Of a stretch of DNA of 64,000 nt, positions 24,801 through 39,800 are shown piece after piece. Location of the stretch: the NCBI GenBank assembly GCA_914767715.1, contig OU612072.1, positions 22,070,001-22,134,000 on the forward strand, written 5' to 3'. The notes under the pieces are model-generated. The model was not told the origin of the DNA. It saw only the letters and a program-made list of their open reading frames with translations, and ran no database searches. Every line of letters starts with the position of its first letter. Position 1 is the stretch's first letter. The DNA comes from Membranipora membranacea (Eukaryota > Bryozoa > Gymnolaemata > Cheilostomatida > Membraniporidae). Made by a program: the position numbers and the translations under genes.

Positions 24801-27800
24801 ACGCAAGGCACAGTCACTTGATTTAAGTTGGATACTTGGACATAACAGGCAATTATTACAAAGAGAATTGGCTAAGCAAAAAACGTTAGTGAGTCTATGC
24901 AAACATGGTTGTTATCATTTTACAACCGTGATCTTGTTCAAATTTTGAAAGAGTAGATACTGAGCGTATTTGCCAGCCACACAATGGTTTTTCATCTAAT
25001 GCAACCAAAGATTAAAAAAAATAGTAGTCGTTGATGCAACTGTTTCGCTTTGAAGGTTTGCTTCGTAATAATCCCCAGTGTGTTTCTACCTTTTGTCACA
25101 GAGATCACTAAATGTGACACTCTCATAAAAACATAATGGGCAGGCGTATCTCACTACATGATGAGCACTCTATTGGAGCATCTTGTTTTTGAATCACCCT
25201 ACCCTAGAGGAAAAGTTCGCGTTTAGCAATAGCTCTGATAGCTAACCCTAAATCTAGCTAACATTGACTCACCCTCTTTACTTTATATCGAATCCCACCT
25301 CAAGTAGCCAAAATTATTGCTAGCCAAAATTAAGTCACTCTAAATCCAGCTAAACTAAACTCTAGCTGCCATTCCCCCCCTCCCTCCCTCCATTTGTTGA
25401 TTCTCTACACATGCTCCAAGCTCACAACCTGCTGTGTTTAACTGTTCCATATTTTAAGGCTAATGGACAAGGGATGGACTGAGAGACTATTGGATTCCAG
25501 ATTTTGAATCTCCATGCCTCATTACTTTACTGTGCTGCTATCCAGTGTTGAGATATAGGTAGCGATGCCTGGTGCATGTAAAAACGCAATGTAATGAAGC
25601 GTAGAGATTCTACATCTGGCATCCATGAGTCTCTCAACCCATTCCTTGTCCATTAGCCTTGGTCATTTAAGCCATAAAAAATAGAATATATAATTGATTC
25701 CTATTCGCAAATCTACGCTGATAAAATGATAAAATCTCTCCCTACACACTCACCTTGAGTATATGTACAAATTTGATGAAGTATTTCTCTCTGATTGCCT
25801 GATCGTCTGGTTTGAGTATTACATTCCTACACCACCATGACATCTTATTAAAGTGCTCCGTAAACTGTACCAGATTGGGGCACCTGTAGAGAGCAAGTAA
25901 ACAAAACATTACTGATGACTGATACTCGTTATACAGCTGACTGAGTGTAGGTCACTTTGTACAGGCCATATTTTTTGAATCGTAGTCAGATGATTGATCT
26001 ACTGCTAGCCTGCCTGCTTGAAAAGATTCTATGAAAGCCATCTCCAAATGGACAGACAATCATGATTTGATATCACCTGGAGTCTCTGCCTATTGCTGCC
26101 TGTTTATGGCAGTACATTGACGGTTGATGGTGGGGTGGGGGTGGAAAAGTCAACGATGCCCTGTTTGAAACGCATAAAACCGCTTCCATCTCAATGGAAT
26201 CTGGCCTCACTGAACTACATAAAGCTCAGAGATGACACCTCGATATATGAACTGTCAACTAATGGGCATATTATTTTCAGATTAAGATAGTTGAAATCAG
26301 AATTCGGAATCAAGGAACTTAGTAATGACCGGAGTATGACCTACCATTCTGAGAGTGAAGTCTCAATTAGTATTAATATTTTAGATAAACAGAACTCAAT
26401 GAGCACAAATTTAACTGACTAGCAGCAGCACCTGTGACTTGCGAATATAATCTACACCTTACTGTACAATCTATCATATTGAGTCCACCTGTACCACAGG
26501 CTAGGTCAAATGGAGCACTGCTCAGGTCTTGTAATCAGACGGTGTAACTGATCAAAACCTCCTCAGTTACCATCAGAAGCTCACCAAAGATGGGTTCATT
26601 AAATATATCTATGCTTAGTATTTATATCCCATAAGATATGTCAAAGCGTCCTAGTAGAGTGTTGTATATATATATAGGTTTCTTTCCCGTAATCAACGTG
26701 GCACCAGAAGGATCGGAGGGTAGACCACCCCGCCCAGAGGCTTTGTTGCTCATTGGTCCTTAGTCTAATATAAGTGAGTGTATAACTTACTTTTCTTCGT
26801 TCTGTTCTCTAGACCAGGTGAGAAGCTCAGGTAATTCTAACCTCTGATAGAAGTCTGTCTCTATAAGTGTGAGATGCTCGGCAATCTCATGTGACTTGAA
26901 ATCCACCAGCGTTAAAACTCGCCTGGGAAATACAAACAGAACATGTGTTATAGTGCTTGTGAGAGAATCAGATCTTTGGTAGCATGCTGAGTTCTTAGAC
27001 TAATATTTGTAATAGTGCTGTAGGCTCATAAACAGCCTGCAGCTCAGTTTCTAGTGATTTTCACAGTTGAGATGTGAAGGTACTAAAAAGGTACTACAGA
27101 GAAACACTTTTCATGATAGCATTTACAGTAGTATTATTTATTCACAATCACGCTAGGTCATGATGGTGAATGCCGAAACCTTTGCGGATGGATCAGATGC
27201 AAATCGATATTCTCGGGAGCTCATTATATTGAGCTAGTTTTTATGCAGGTAATTGTGTATCTGGCACTTCGGATAGGGGCTTAGAGTATATATTAATTTG
27301 AGAGAAAATGAACTAGAGAAAAAAACATACTGATCTTTGATCCAGTAGCATTAGCCTTATTCACGCGGCCACGGGTTTGGTTTTTTTGTGGTGTTCCCGT
27401 GAACAATGCTAGGTAGCATCAATTGCTTATTACAAGATCGATTCAGGGAGTGATTAAATTCACATGAATCTTTGACAATTTGTGCCAGTCATATGCTATC
27501 AAGCATTGACTGAATATTTGAGCACAGCACGATTATGAATTTGCAAGAGAAAAGGTTCTTCATTATCAAAAAGCTTGAAGTAGCATAATTCAGCTCCTTT
27601 CATTCTACCTAGTCAGCTAAACCTGAAGCTGAACTTAACTCAGCTGATATTTACTCCTCAAGCGTATATCAGTCTACTTTTACTTACGATGGAGATTTGG
27701 GGCCGGACGAGGGAGCTACAATCTGCAGTTCCTGAACAGGCCTCTGATTTGGGTCACATTTCTCAAGCACTTTACGTCTCATGATCTTAGCGAGCGTCAG

Positions 27801-30800
27801 TTCTCCCTCCCTTACCAACTCTGTGACTAGCTTCAATAATCTCAGGCTAATAGCCTCCTTTAGTTCGCTGGATCTGTATAATGGTAGAGGACATAAATAG
27901 CGTTGTGTGAAATTAGCATTGTAGCCACGTGACAAGCTACCACCAATCCTTCATTGTCATCTATGTCTGATTCTGCAGCCAATTTATGCCTCTTGTAAAT
28001 CCATTGTGGTGTCTCAAATTTACTAAGTACATATCGAGACTAAAGACTGGTTCACATTGTCCCAGATAGCGTTGGGATGGCATCTGGGATGCTGATCCCA
28101 AATGGTCCCAGAAAGAGTATGTCTTTTGTTAACATTGCAAAACTGATCCCAGATAGTCCCAGATCATCCCAATGTTGTATTCACATAGTACCAAAATGAG
28201 AAATGCGTCTGTGTCATTAACGGGAAAGTTCCTAAGCGTCAAACTTTTCCGTTGCTGACCCAGACTCATTTCGATCGTGTCGTATTTATATTCACAATGT
28301 CTGGGTTGGCTGCAATGGACAATGTGAACTAGGCTTAACAGCCTGCTCAACTACAGGCAAATGCTACTTTAACTCCGGTTTTAAGCACCGCAATGACTAA
28401 ATAAGGAATCAACGTTCTAATCAACTTTTATGAGAGAAGAGAATAACGAAATAATGAGACTTACGTCAGCTCATCCAGAACTCTGACGAGGAGGGAGAAG
28501 GCGTTTCTGGACAATCTCTTCTTAGAGACATCTTTAGAGTGAGCAAACTTGTTATATCTGTATAGCAGTTTATCTATGAGATCTTCTGGTGTGATGAATG
28601 TCCTGTAGGTCGTCAGAAAAGCCTCCTGATACACAAAATCTAAAATAGAGACAGCAGGTAAAATATATATCAGGGCAACTATATTGTCATTACCTGCTTG
28701 GCTGGTTTTATTTTAGGTCTAATTATGCAGTAATTTTGGGCATATGGACTTGAAGGTAAGGTCAATATTATGTTAGCATGTATTGTAGTTCTGTTCAGCC
28801 CAAATCAGTAACCAACAGGTCCTCAGTTTCAAGAGTTAAATTCAAAATCTAAAAAAGGCGCAAATTGAGTCATATATGCAACAAATTGTGGTAAATGCCA
28901 ATAAAAGCAATTTTCCTCTACAAATTTGTGGCTTTCTATGATATAAGTAAAAAGAATCATTTCTATATAGGTCAAGTCTTAAATAAAGGCTAGCCTATGT
29001 TTGGAGACTGAAATAGTGTAAGCAAAGATTGTAACATTGAACTCCCAAGCCTCCTCAAAGATACCAGTGAAGTCCTTACATAAATATTCTATTTGTGATC
29101 ATAAGTTTACCCATAAGCGCAATGAAAAGAAGAAACCTAATGTATATCTACGAAGCCCAGTGGGGTGTAAAACCAAACCAGACAATCGTTGCTGCCCATA
29201 TAGTAATCAATTCATACTTTGGCAGCTTATTGTTCCAACTTAGAAAGACAGGATCTATGATTTTCAATAAGATTAGTCCTAATAGATTAGATGATTAAAA
29301 AAATATTTGTATTGAAAGTCTGCTTTGTAAATTAATCGCAAATAGTAAGGCTTTTTCCAACAATCAATTAAATTTCCCACAAAGTTAGCTTTGCAAATAA
29401 ATTTGCTTCTTGGGAACACGTAAATAAAACGGGTAAAATACAAAAGTAAGAGGATCTGAGTTAACCCAGAACTAATAAAGACATAAATATACAAGCAGCG
29501 CTGACGCATTAAAGATAAGCTGAGCAGAGCCAAATCACCATGCCTCAGACAGATCACCATGCCTCGGACAAATATCAGCTAACCTCGCAGGAAACCAAGA
29601 GAAATACTACCTAGCTTGATCATGGTGAAGTGAGATTGATCAGATTTTATACTGAAATGCAATATTTGAGCTTTCCCCTCCCTCTCTCTCACCAAATGTG
29701 AACCCAATTAAATAAGGAGGCTTCATTCCAAAGCTGAACTGTTTGATAACTTTAGAGTCAAGGACAATCTCAGAATCCCGCATGAGAACGGGAAGGTGTT
29801 TGATGGATATTTTTGCATTCGGATTGCTCAAGCGCCATCTTATCATTTCTAATCAGTTGGCATATCCAGTTATCATAGCCTGGTCACGCTGCTACTTTTT
29901 GGGTTTAGGGAAACCAAAACTGTAGCGGCTTGTAGGGGCTTTAGTTATTTTACAAGTGGTTATAAGTGAAGTGTGTATTATCACTTCTAAATCAACAAAT
30001 CAACTCAACTGTAGTGAAATGGAAGGTCAGATTTCAATGGCTGTCAAAACATCTAGAAAGCTGTGCAGCATGTTATTGAAGAGAGGCTATTCGAGCAATA
30101 TTCCCATAATGCAATTCATCACATTCTGGGCCTACCGACAACTACTCGCCTCTGCTAAGCATGCCAAAGGAGACTCACTGCAAATTAACATGCCAGAGCT
30201 AAACGGACTGAACCGATGCTCAAGGACAGATTCTGAGCAGAAATGTTTGCAAGATGAGCAGCACATTGGTGCGCAACCAAAACGTCAATCAGCAGAGATA
30301 AATCATATGAGGGATCAACGTAGCACTGCATTCGTAAGTGAGAAAATTGCAAAATTTCACATTCAGTGATGGGATAGCTGCTAGGAGTTATTATATTAGG
30401 ATACCGAAACGAATATATAAAATTCTTCATATTAATATCTGGGCTGGTTTGTCTTGTGAAGCTTGTTCTGGTGAAATAATTTGTAAAAAACAAAAATTTA
30501 ATAGGATAGACTAAACAAGGTAAAGCCTTGGACCACATAAAAGTAGTTTCACTACATGTGCCGCCTCAGCTCCCATCAAACAACAAGTTTAGGTGAAACC
30601 TCTCAAAATACAAATTCTAAAGAACTCACCCTATGGGCGTTCAACGCCAGGAAAAATAACATTTAAGTGCAACTGATCCAAGATTTGCCCTCTAAATTCA
30701 GCCACATCATAGAAAAGAAACCCTGTTATAAGTAATACCAATATCCCACTATATATGTAAATGTGTTAGATTTTTGCCTGAGTGCCCTGTCTGCTTCAAT

Positions 30801-33800
30801 AAGGGATTGATTGAAATCACTTGGGCACACAGGCTAGTTAGATATAGAAACATGATCTAAATGGCGTAAAATGCGTAATTGAGGCCAACACACTCTGCTT
30901 TTCTCAGGGATGGTAGAATTCACAATGATAAAAAAGAAGAAGGCTGGATCTCGGCTGAAAGGAGGGCAGAATGTAGAATTACCTGAATCTGCGTCGACGT
31001 TTACCAGTGACATTAAACTGTCGGCTGGCCCTAAATCTGCACACAAAACACAGCTAAAGTTAGAGGATGAATTATACACAAAGTAAGCTTTCATGTTTAT
31101 ACCACTCTAAATCTAATACCCACACATTTAGTATTTACTAAGACATGGACTTGGACCTGGTACATTTATGGTTCTATAACCGGAAACACAGTAGCGTGAT
31201 AAGCTAGTTATTGGCGGCAGCGGACGGTGTATGATGCTCATGACATATGAGTTTATACATGGATGAATGGTCTGTCTGTCTACAGAAAGGCTTTTCGACT
31301 AAAAAAAAATTTGAAAAACGCCCATTCATAGAACATCCCTATGTAAACTCACATATGCCTACCGCAGGAAAATTGAGCGGCCGTTTTAAGCAGCGAGTTG
31401 GCTGGTAGCAGAAAATAATATTAACAGTACTATCAGCAAAAAAAATGCTGAAATCTAGCAGCAGGTCTATCATTATAGCAACTTAAACTGCAATGCGATG
31501 ACATAAAGTTACATTTGCCACCAGCTCAAATGCCAATTAAATGAGATGAGATATAATTGTTTATCATACCGTGTTTTCCTACGTGTGTAGTGTACACTCC
31601 GAGGGCGTCTACACTACCACCCTTCAGCCCTGACATGATCTTTGACGAGCCACCCTAAAAGCAAAACATTGGTAAGTGAATGAAATATACAGGCATCGAT
31701 ACGAGCATCGGCAACTTACATCCAAATATTACATTAGAGGAGTTATGTATTTGCATGAGGAGAAGCTAGCCATTTCATATACTATCAAACTACCTGACAT
31801 TCAACCTTAGCTAACATTTACTCACCCACTTGGCTTCATATAGACTCCCACCTCAGGCAGCAAAAATATAGTGCAAGCTAACATTAAGTAACCCCTAAAG
31901 CAGCTAAATTAAACTCTTGCTAACATTACTCATCTAGGGTCATTGTAAATTCAGCAATACAAACAGTTGCATAAGGGAAGGCAACTCCCATCCATCAAAT
32001 TAACAAAAATTAAGAAGCTAACATCCTATTGTGTACATGAGGACAACAGTTTGTAATACAAGGACGCCGCTTCGCACATAATATTACAAGATTACCTAAT
32101 ATCTACCCTAGGAGAATAAATATCAGCTAGATTCCAGTTTAGACTGTTTAGGGGTGACTTCATGTTAGCTACTGCCAATTAAGGCTAGCTAAAGTGGATG
32201 TGTAAATGTTAGCTAGCAATAATATTCACTATTCAAAGAATAAAAGCGAGTTTTTTTCCTCCCTCAAATACCTTACTTATAGCATCTACCATCTTGCGCC
32301 CCTAATTGTAGTTCTGACCTTAAGGTGATGGTGATTGGCTGTTTTAGCAGTGCTGGAGGAGGCGGTACTTACCTTACAATGATGGTGATTGGTTGGTTCA
32401 GCGCTGGAGGAGGCGGTACTTACCATACGATGATGGTGATGGGTTGGTTTAGCAGCGCTGGAGGAGGCGGTACTTGCCTGATGATGATGGTGATTGGTTG
32501 GTTCAGCGCAAGAGGAGGTGGTACTTGCCTGACGATGATGGTGATTGGTTGGTTCAGCGCTGGAGGAGGCAGTACTTACCTTACGATGATGGTGATTGGT
32601 TGGTTTAGCAGCGCTGGAGGGGGTGGTAGTATTAGATGAGATACTACCGACAGCACTGTCACTGGATGTGCTACTACCTTCACTTTCTCTGACTAAAATA
32701 GAGATATTAGGTAAAGGTCATTGTTTACTGATAACTAACTATACTGCTATTATTCACAGGTGCTACCCTATTCACAGTCACTATATGCTACCTTATTCAC
32801 AGGAGAATGAGGTGGCTCACTTGGTTGGAGCACCGGTCCTTTAGCATACAAATGTTGGGGTTTGGTTGCACCAAGGTGTGCTCCGATCTGCCTGTAAAGA
32901 GAGACCAACCTGGCGCGGATATTACGCCTCAGCCCCCTTTTTTAAACAAGTCACTATATTACAAACTTAGTATAGATCTAAAGTGATCTATGACTAAAAT
33001 GGAGAGATCAATTCATGGTTTCTGTTTACTGAGAACCAAGTTTACAGCTAGCATGTATGATATTTTACTATAATATTGTCTTAATTGAATACTAGGATAC
33101 ATCTCTGAAGGGCCATCATACACATTAAAAATGTACTGCTTGATAGACTGACTAGCTATATAGAACGCTAATATATATATATACATATATACATATATAC
33201 ATCGTATATATATATATATACATATATACATTGTATATATATATATATAAACATATAAACATATATATATATATACATGTATCGCTGAAGTCACATAATG
33301 GACAGACTTTGAGCATGTTTGGGATTATGAGACTGATAGCCTGCAGTAACGCCCGAGATTGGTATCTTATGAATCCTCCTGTCAGGAGTAGTTCTATGTG
33401 ACAAGCGCCAGGAAATGGGCCACATCACATATAGTGACGCAAAAGTTTATTGTAATAAGGAGACACCAACCCCCCCCCCCCCCCCAACATAAGACAAGAC
33501 ACCGGTTGAGCACTTACTGAGAAGTTCTCTCACATCCTCCATATCCAGAGGATTCAGCTCGGCGTACTCAGGGTCCTCAGGCTTGGTGTCTGAGAGAGCT
33601 AGTGATGATCTCTGTGAGGACGGGCCGTATGACTCATCACCCTCACTCACCTACAGCATTATTATAAGAAACTAGGCTATAGTGAACAGAAGGGTTACTG
33701 ATGGCAAAAGAATCTTCCATCCTGCCTATGGGATTTGTTATTGATTATTAATAATCTATTTTCTCTCCACAGCACATGTCGGCTTTTGCCTATCATCTAA

Positions 33801-36800
33801 TTTGTTGAATTTGAATGAATTTTTATTGATCATTGACTGATGTGACATCTTCACTTTCTCAAGTAGTCAGTTTGACAGCGCCAGCAAAATATTTTATGTT
33901 TTCAAATCCAGATTCTGACCTCAGTGAGATTTTTGCTGCCGCTCCCTCAGTCCCCTCCATCCCATCATGGAGCATCATAGCATACCTGTGTTCTGGACAC
34001 TGATGTTGCGGGTGGTACATGTAGCCCCCGGCTCCGCCATTGTGCATCAGCATAGCCTGTCAACGAACACAATTCATTACAGTTTCAATTACCATTCAAA
34101 GTTCACTATACATTCATAAAAAACACAGACAAATTGGCTTATATCCAAAGAAAGCTATCACATAATTATAAGCCTGTAATTCATATAGATCACTTTATAT
34201 TCATAATGATATAGTCTACCATATGAGGGGAACTTAATCTTATTAACCAGTAGACTTAGCCCCCAAGAATCTTACCCCCCCCTCCTCCGACGGGGGCCAA
34301 GTCTGAGAACTATGTAGGAGTTTGCTAAAATTGTCTGCTCCTGTAAAATACAAGTACTAAAGACATCTTCTAGAACTGCAATATCTTTTGAGTTTTACTC
34401 CTTCCTGAAGAAAGATGTTATTCTGTGGGCCGTCATTGAAATGTGTGCATCTTTTGTTTACCATCTACAACTCTAAATATCCCCAGAAGAAGCTAAGGGA
34501 CAAACGCCAATGTAGTCTGGGCCCTCCAGACCTTTGCCCCCGCCTGATGGCCCCCGGCGAGGGAGTCGCCAATGTCTTTATTTAGTAACCTCGTTACGCG
34601 GCTCCTTTTTTTGGTTAGGGGAAAGTAGCTGGGTGACAAGGCTATCTATTTAGTATTAAGTATGTTTGCCGTAGCCTGTAATTTGGACATGATGATGACC
34701 TAATGACTGGATTATGGATAACATCTGCAGACAGTGAGATCCAGTCAAATATATCACTCTGACCTGAGCTGACTTGATATATGGGGGTAGCGTCTTATAA
34801 GGCTTCCTGCACTACAAACTAGCCTAGTGCCATATTATAATGCACAATCAAATGTTCTTAATGTTTGCTATGTCCAGTACTTAGATTTTTAGTGTGTGGT
34901 TATAGGGTGTTTTTAAGTGAGAGCGCATGTGGGCCTACTCAGTGTCAAAAGTTAATCCATTTTGGTAAGCAAGGCTGCCACATTTTCTGTGATGGCAGGT
35001 TCAAATCAGAGACAGCAACAGAAGTTCAGGGGCGTGTCTGGGGGGACTGTCCAGCGGGGGTCGAGAGTCTAGGGGCTCAGACTACAGACGACATATAGTC
35101 AAGTCAAAAATAGATGATATTCTTTGGATAAAGCAAGCCTTAGGCGTTTATGTAAAACAATGTGCTCAAACATTGTCATGTGGACCCTTCACAGCCAATG
35201 ACCGACTAAATAATGCACATTTGGAAGTCTCTGTACTTTGTGACCTCCTGTGTGGATAACGAGATTTACTCACATGATGCTGGAAGAGTTCCCGTTGATG
35301 TTGCTCTTGCATGTGGAGGTAAAATTGACGTGATGTAAAACTGTCGACGAGATTGAACTCCGATAGTTGTGTCTCGGTGCGAAACACATGCATGTATGAC
35401 TCAACTGTGAAAATATGAGAAATTAGTGATGGTTAAAACAAAGTATAGTATTCGGAATAATGTTAACTTAACCTATCCAAGTTCCTAATCATGTGTAGTC
35501 AATATATCATCTCCCCCCCCCCCCCCACCCCTACAGGTAGAGGGCGGGGTAAGATAGCGGATTGTCGCTAACTAACTACTGTATGGAGCCTGTGAACAGA
35601 AACTAACAAATCACTTTAGATAATGTCGATCAGGTACGCCTTGATCAAAGTTGCAAACCAAAATACCCTGAGCCACAATAGATTGACAATAAAAAGCATA
35701 CACATAAAATAGCATAAAAACTTATTTTTGTAGATAATTTACTAAAGTTATACCAAGTTTAGAGATAGTTGGTTTCTTTTTGTGCGCCATGTCGCATCTG
35801 CTCACAAGTTTATGACTTCTGGCGTCTAGAGACAATCCTAGTGCACTTTTTTACATCTCCAAACTCAAAGTGTCAAGAATACAACGCGAACAATACTTTA
35901 TTATCTTAATACCAGGACAATTACAAGTGATATTATCCGACCTAACCAATCATGACTTGTGTAACAAACTCTGAACCAATCAGAATTCAGTTCAAAATGC
36001 TCAAACAATACATTGTGGTGGGGAAACTATCCAACTATTCTATTGCCTTTATCTAACTGGGATAAATCAATTAGAATATCCCAAAACAAAAAACAACCAA
36101 CCAGTGATCTTGATTACAGAAATAAACCTAGAATAAAATATCAGCCAGTTGATTGTAACCTTGTCTCCCAGCACATAACCAACATACACGACATGAATAA
36201 TTGATGCCTATGAGCTCTTGGTCATCCCCGTGACTGTATACCTTTATAGACGTTGACACAGACCCCACAATATGAGCATTCAGCACCCCACCTGGTGATA
36301 CTACACGCCCTCTCTCAAACAATCTCTGCTCAAATACGTCCCTAACACCTAATTTTTGGATTTTTTAAGTCTTTTACATCTGGAGGACCAAGTTTCAAAT
36401 CACTGTTACCAACATTTGAGGAATAATGATCTGAAGTAGAAGTGCTGGCTCAATTTGTAAGAAAATTTTATTCAGAAACCTTAACTCAGCGAGACACTAC
36501 ACTCGAGCTAACATTACCGCAATTACTGTACTAAGCCGATCATTGAGTGTGTCTGTTGTTGTTTTCTCCTCATGGAACACTTTTATTGCGTCTTGAAACT
36601 CCCTCCCTATTCAATTGAAGGACATTAACAGGGGGAGGGAGGTGATGAGTATTTCATAAGGAGAAAACAACAGCAGACACACTCAATTTCCAGCTTAAAA
36701 TATAGTCAATGTCATAATGTTAGCTCCGCAATTACGTAATCCTGAAATTGGGATCCCCGAAGAGCAAAGCTTTTCAACCAACAAGTCAGCACTTCTGTTT

Positions 36801-39800
36801 CAGGACATTACTTCTCTCAAACTCATCACAGAGATTTGAAACTGGGACCTATAAATGTAAAAAGACATAGATAAACAATATATATTAGGTTAGAGCACCC
36901 TCTATAATACCCACATCATTGTAGTGTCTCCTGTATTGGTTGATATCTAAAGGATATAGTTTTACTCAAGTGGCAGCAGGTGAGAATTTGTACAATTCTG
37001 TTTGATCAACAAATCCAAGACGTTTTATGTATACTTGTGATCTTATAACTTGTAGATCCCTAATGATATAATCATCTTGTCTTGTGGATCTAAGAATATT
37101 ATTAATATTATTCTTAGATCCACAAGACAAGATGATTATATCATTAGAGATCTACTGTTAGGGTTACCAAGTGCTCAGATTATCTTTGTCACTTTATTAG
37201 CCCTTCTATATTAAACCACTGCTGACACGGCTGGGCTTTGCCCAGCAGAGCCACCAGTCAAAAATTTAAATAGAGAGTTGTGGCATCAAAACATCTAGCC
37301 AGTAGCTTTGAGTGGAGTTATATGAGCGCTCATAATGTAGGGAGTATTTTCTTCCAAAGCCATCCACCATTAGAAATGACAAATTTTGTTGTTGACAAAT
37401 CAGGCGGTTTTAAAATCTAGCTGAGATCCAACACTAATAAAAATGTTGGATCTCAGCTAGATTTCAAAAGCACCTGATTAGTAAACAACATGCCCAGTTG
37501 TGGCAGCAGTGGTTTAAGATAATAAGAACTAACGCACTGGTGATCAACACCTGACTGCCAACATCAAAAATTCTAATAAGATTGAAATTTCAATTGTCCA
37601 ACACATTTAGATAGCGGTCTGATTTTTAAACTTGTTATTGAAAATATTTATAATTTCTCTTCCTGCTAGTAGCTTTTGCTTGGAATATTTTGAGCACAGC
37701 AGGCTGACTTACTGTCTATAGCTCGCCCTCGTAGATTTCCACTGGACTGTATCTTACTAGACAGCGAGTCTTCTACCAGAACATCAGACCAAATATTCCT
37801 TCTCTTTCTGACCTGAGTCACTGCTAATAACGTCAGGATAATAATAACAGTTGAAGTAACGATTTAAACATTTAGTATTGAATCTAATTTAAAGAGATTA
37901 CTCAGGTTTTACATCTCGGACATATCATGATGTCATTTAGAGCGGAGGACAGCAAAAGACTGGCTGTTTTTAACAAAACATCATATTAAATAAAAAAGAT
38001 TCAATTAGCCCCACTTTGGAGTTGCTTCCCCTCTACTCGATTGACTACAAGAAGGAAGCATGTGATACATATTCAGACACACTGGTCGGATACGAGTGAG
38101 TTTTGCGTGCATTTCTCATTGTACAAATGTAGTGTTTGATACCAATGTTCGTTAAACATACCGCCATCTTCTAGCAGCTTGAACTTTAAAAGTGGAAACC
38201 AATCAAGACTACGTTCAGCTGAATCAAAAATTTAGAAGCAAAACTTATAAGGTTACTAGAGAGATATTTAGACTATACACATACTATACCTGCATGCTGC
38301 CGCCTGTGAGTAGATAATGATGCCGTTTAGTTGGAGTTTTATCTTCTTACCGCTAATATAACCTCTGTCATCACTCAGCTCCGAGTCTGCATCATCTGAG
38401 TCGTCTCCTCCTAACCTGGGACTCTCTCTGAATGTGTGAGCTCGTGAACATGGCTCTGAAATAGCGCAACAGATTGAGTAAAGTGGTGAGAAACAATTCA
38501 GGGACTTATATGCTTGACTTTCTATACTTGACTCATTTTATAACTCCAGAATTTACCTTTTAATTATTGAGGTTCAATCATAACTTTCTAAATGGTACCA
38601 ACGAAGTTGTAAATTGAATCAGCACCAGCCAATATGATGAATGATATATTAATTATGACAACTGAAAAAGCCTGGCTTTTGATAGCACTGGTAGAGATAA
38701 GATAAGATATTAATAAACGGTAGCTATCATAAGAGTCAAGGCTTTTGAAAACAATATAACGTAACAGTATTTTTGGTATGATATTGAAAAGCCAGCGTTG
38801 AGTTGGCTGAAAGCGCAACATCAGCAGCTCGTATATCAGCAAGCCGACACACTAAACTGTGTCAAGCCGACACACTAAACTGTGTCAAAACAACACTGCT
38901 TCGTACTCAGATTACTCAGATTCTCATAAACCTTATAATAGGGTGGTTGCTTACAATTCCTCTCCACTCCTAATATAATCTTTAGAATGCTTCAACATTA
39001 CAAGTCAAACCAGAAGTCTATTTATGGTCTAGGACAAATAATATGACACGCTTGTGATAGCTTGGTAGGGAGGGCTAGTTAAGCACACATACAGGCATAC
39101 CATCACAATATGGGCTAACTTAATCATCATCAGATTAGTCTGTCTCAGGTTAGACAACTGATGTCGCTCTGGGAAATATGTGCTCAATGGATTCTGTATC
39201 GCTCAAAGATAGCAAATCGAGGCCTTAATCTCAAAATTGTCACCGAACAGGCCCATAATTTGCACAATCTGATTGCCAACAGTATGGAATCAAAACACTC
39301 CCTGTTATTGACACTAAACTTCTGCAAATAATTTGCCCATCAGGTGACAATCCTGAGAATGAAGCTTCCATTAGTCATTGATACAGAATTCAATGAGTGA
39401 ACATTTCCCTGAATGGCAGCAGTAGGTTAAACTTTAATGTGACCTGATGATATCATAAGCACACGCTGATGACCAAATCTTACCCACACTGGTCACATGA
39501 TATACTATTGCATGTATATATCTGATCGATAGAGAGTGAATTAATTCATTTAGCAAGAATACCATCACAAGGAATTTGGTGTGACCACCCAACTCTTTGG
39601 ACCACCCATGTTCACTTTTATTAACTAGGGGTGAGTACATGTTAGTTACTCGTATTAAATTGACTCTAACAATCAGAGATACACATGATAATAGCGTAGT
39701 CTCAATGTCAGTGTGAATCTTATCTTCCCTTATACTAACCTTGAGGTGCTCTGGAGCTCATAGCAGGGTTATTCGGCCGAGGTAACGGATCTGGAGCGAC

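Larger units (their letters stand above)
21816..26922 (-). other. RasGEF (CDC25) catalytic domain exons, right copy
   Basis: Exons 13-17 encode the catalytic domain. In order they show DFKSHEIAEHLTLIETDFY, LPELLTWSREQNEEK, NLVQFTEHFNKMSWW, the helical-hairpin region around HLRKHNNFNSLLALLSALDS, FKSYRTALSEAEPPCIPYIG, LILNDMTIIRVGN, and a C-terminal FLDNFSDHNSSDDEMWERS. All these blocks are in C3G order and spacing, and the protein ends IKPSGNR just after the family's usual IKPRN position. No catalytic-core block is missing, so this half looks selected. Exons 15-17 are present once in the window. Confidence 0.9.

Noticed and set aside
29640-29846. 68-codon minus-strand ORF, open in both duplication copies (also 3,731-3,937)
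   Set aside because: Differences between the copies change amino acids nearly every time, with no splice borders fitting the gene; open by recent shared ancestry.
29956-30369. 137-codon plus-strand ORF
   Set aside because: The homologous left-copy region (about 4,040-4,460) is broken by stops and indels, and no family is recognisable.
32325-32639. 104-codon plus-strand ORF with repeating MMVIGWFSAGGGGTY
   Set aside because: It is the antisense reading of the exon 8 minisatellite; the unit length, a multiple of three, keeps several frames open.
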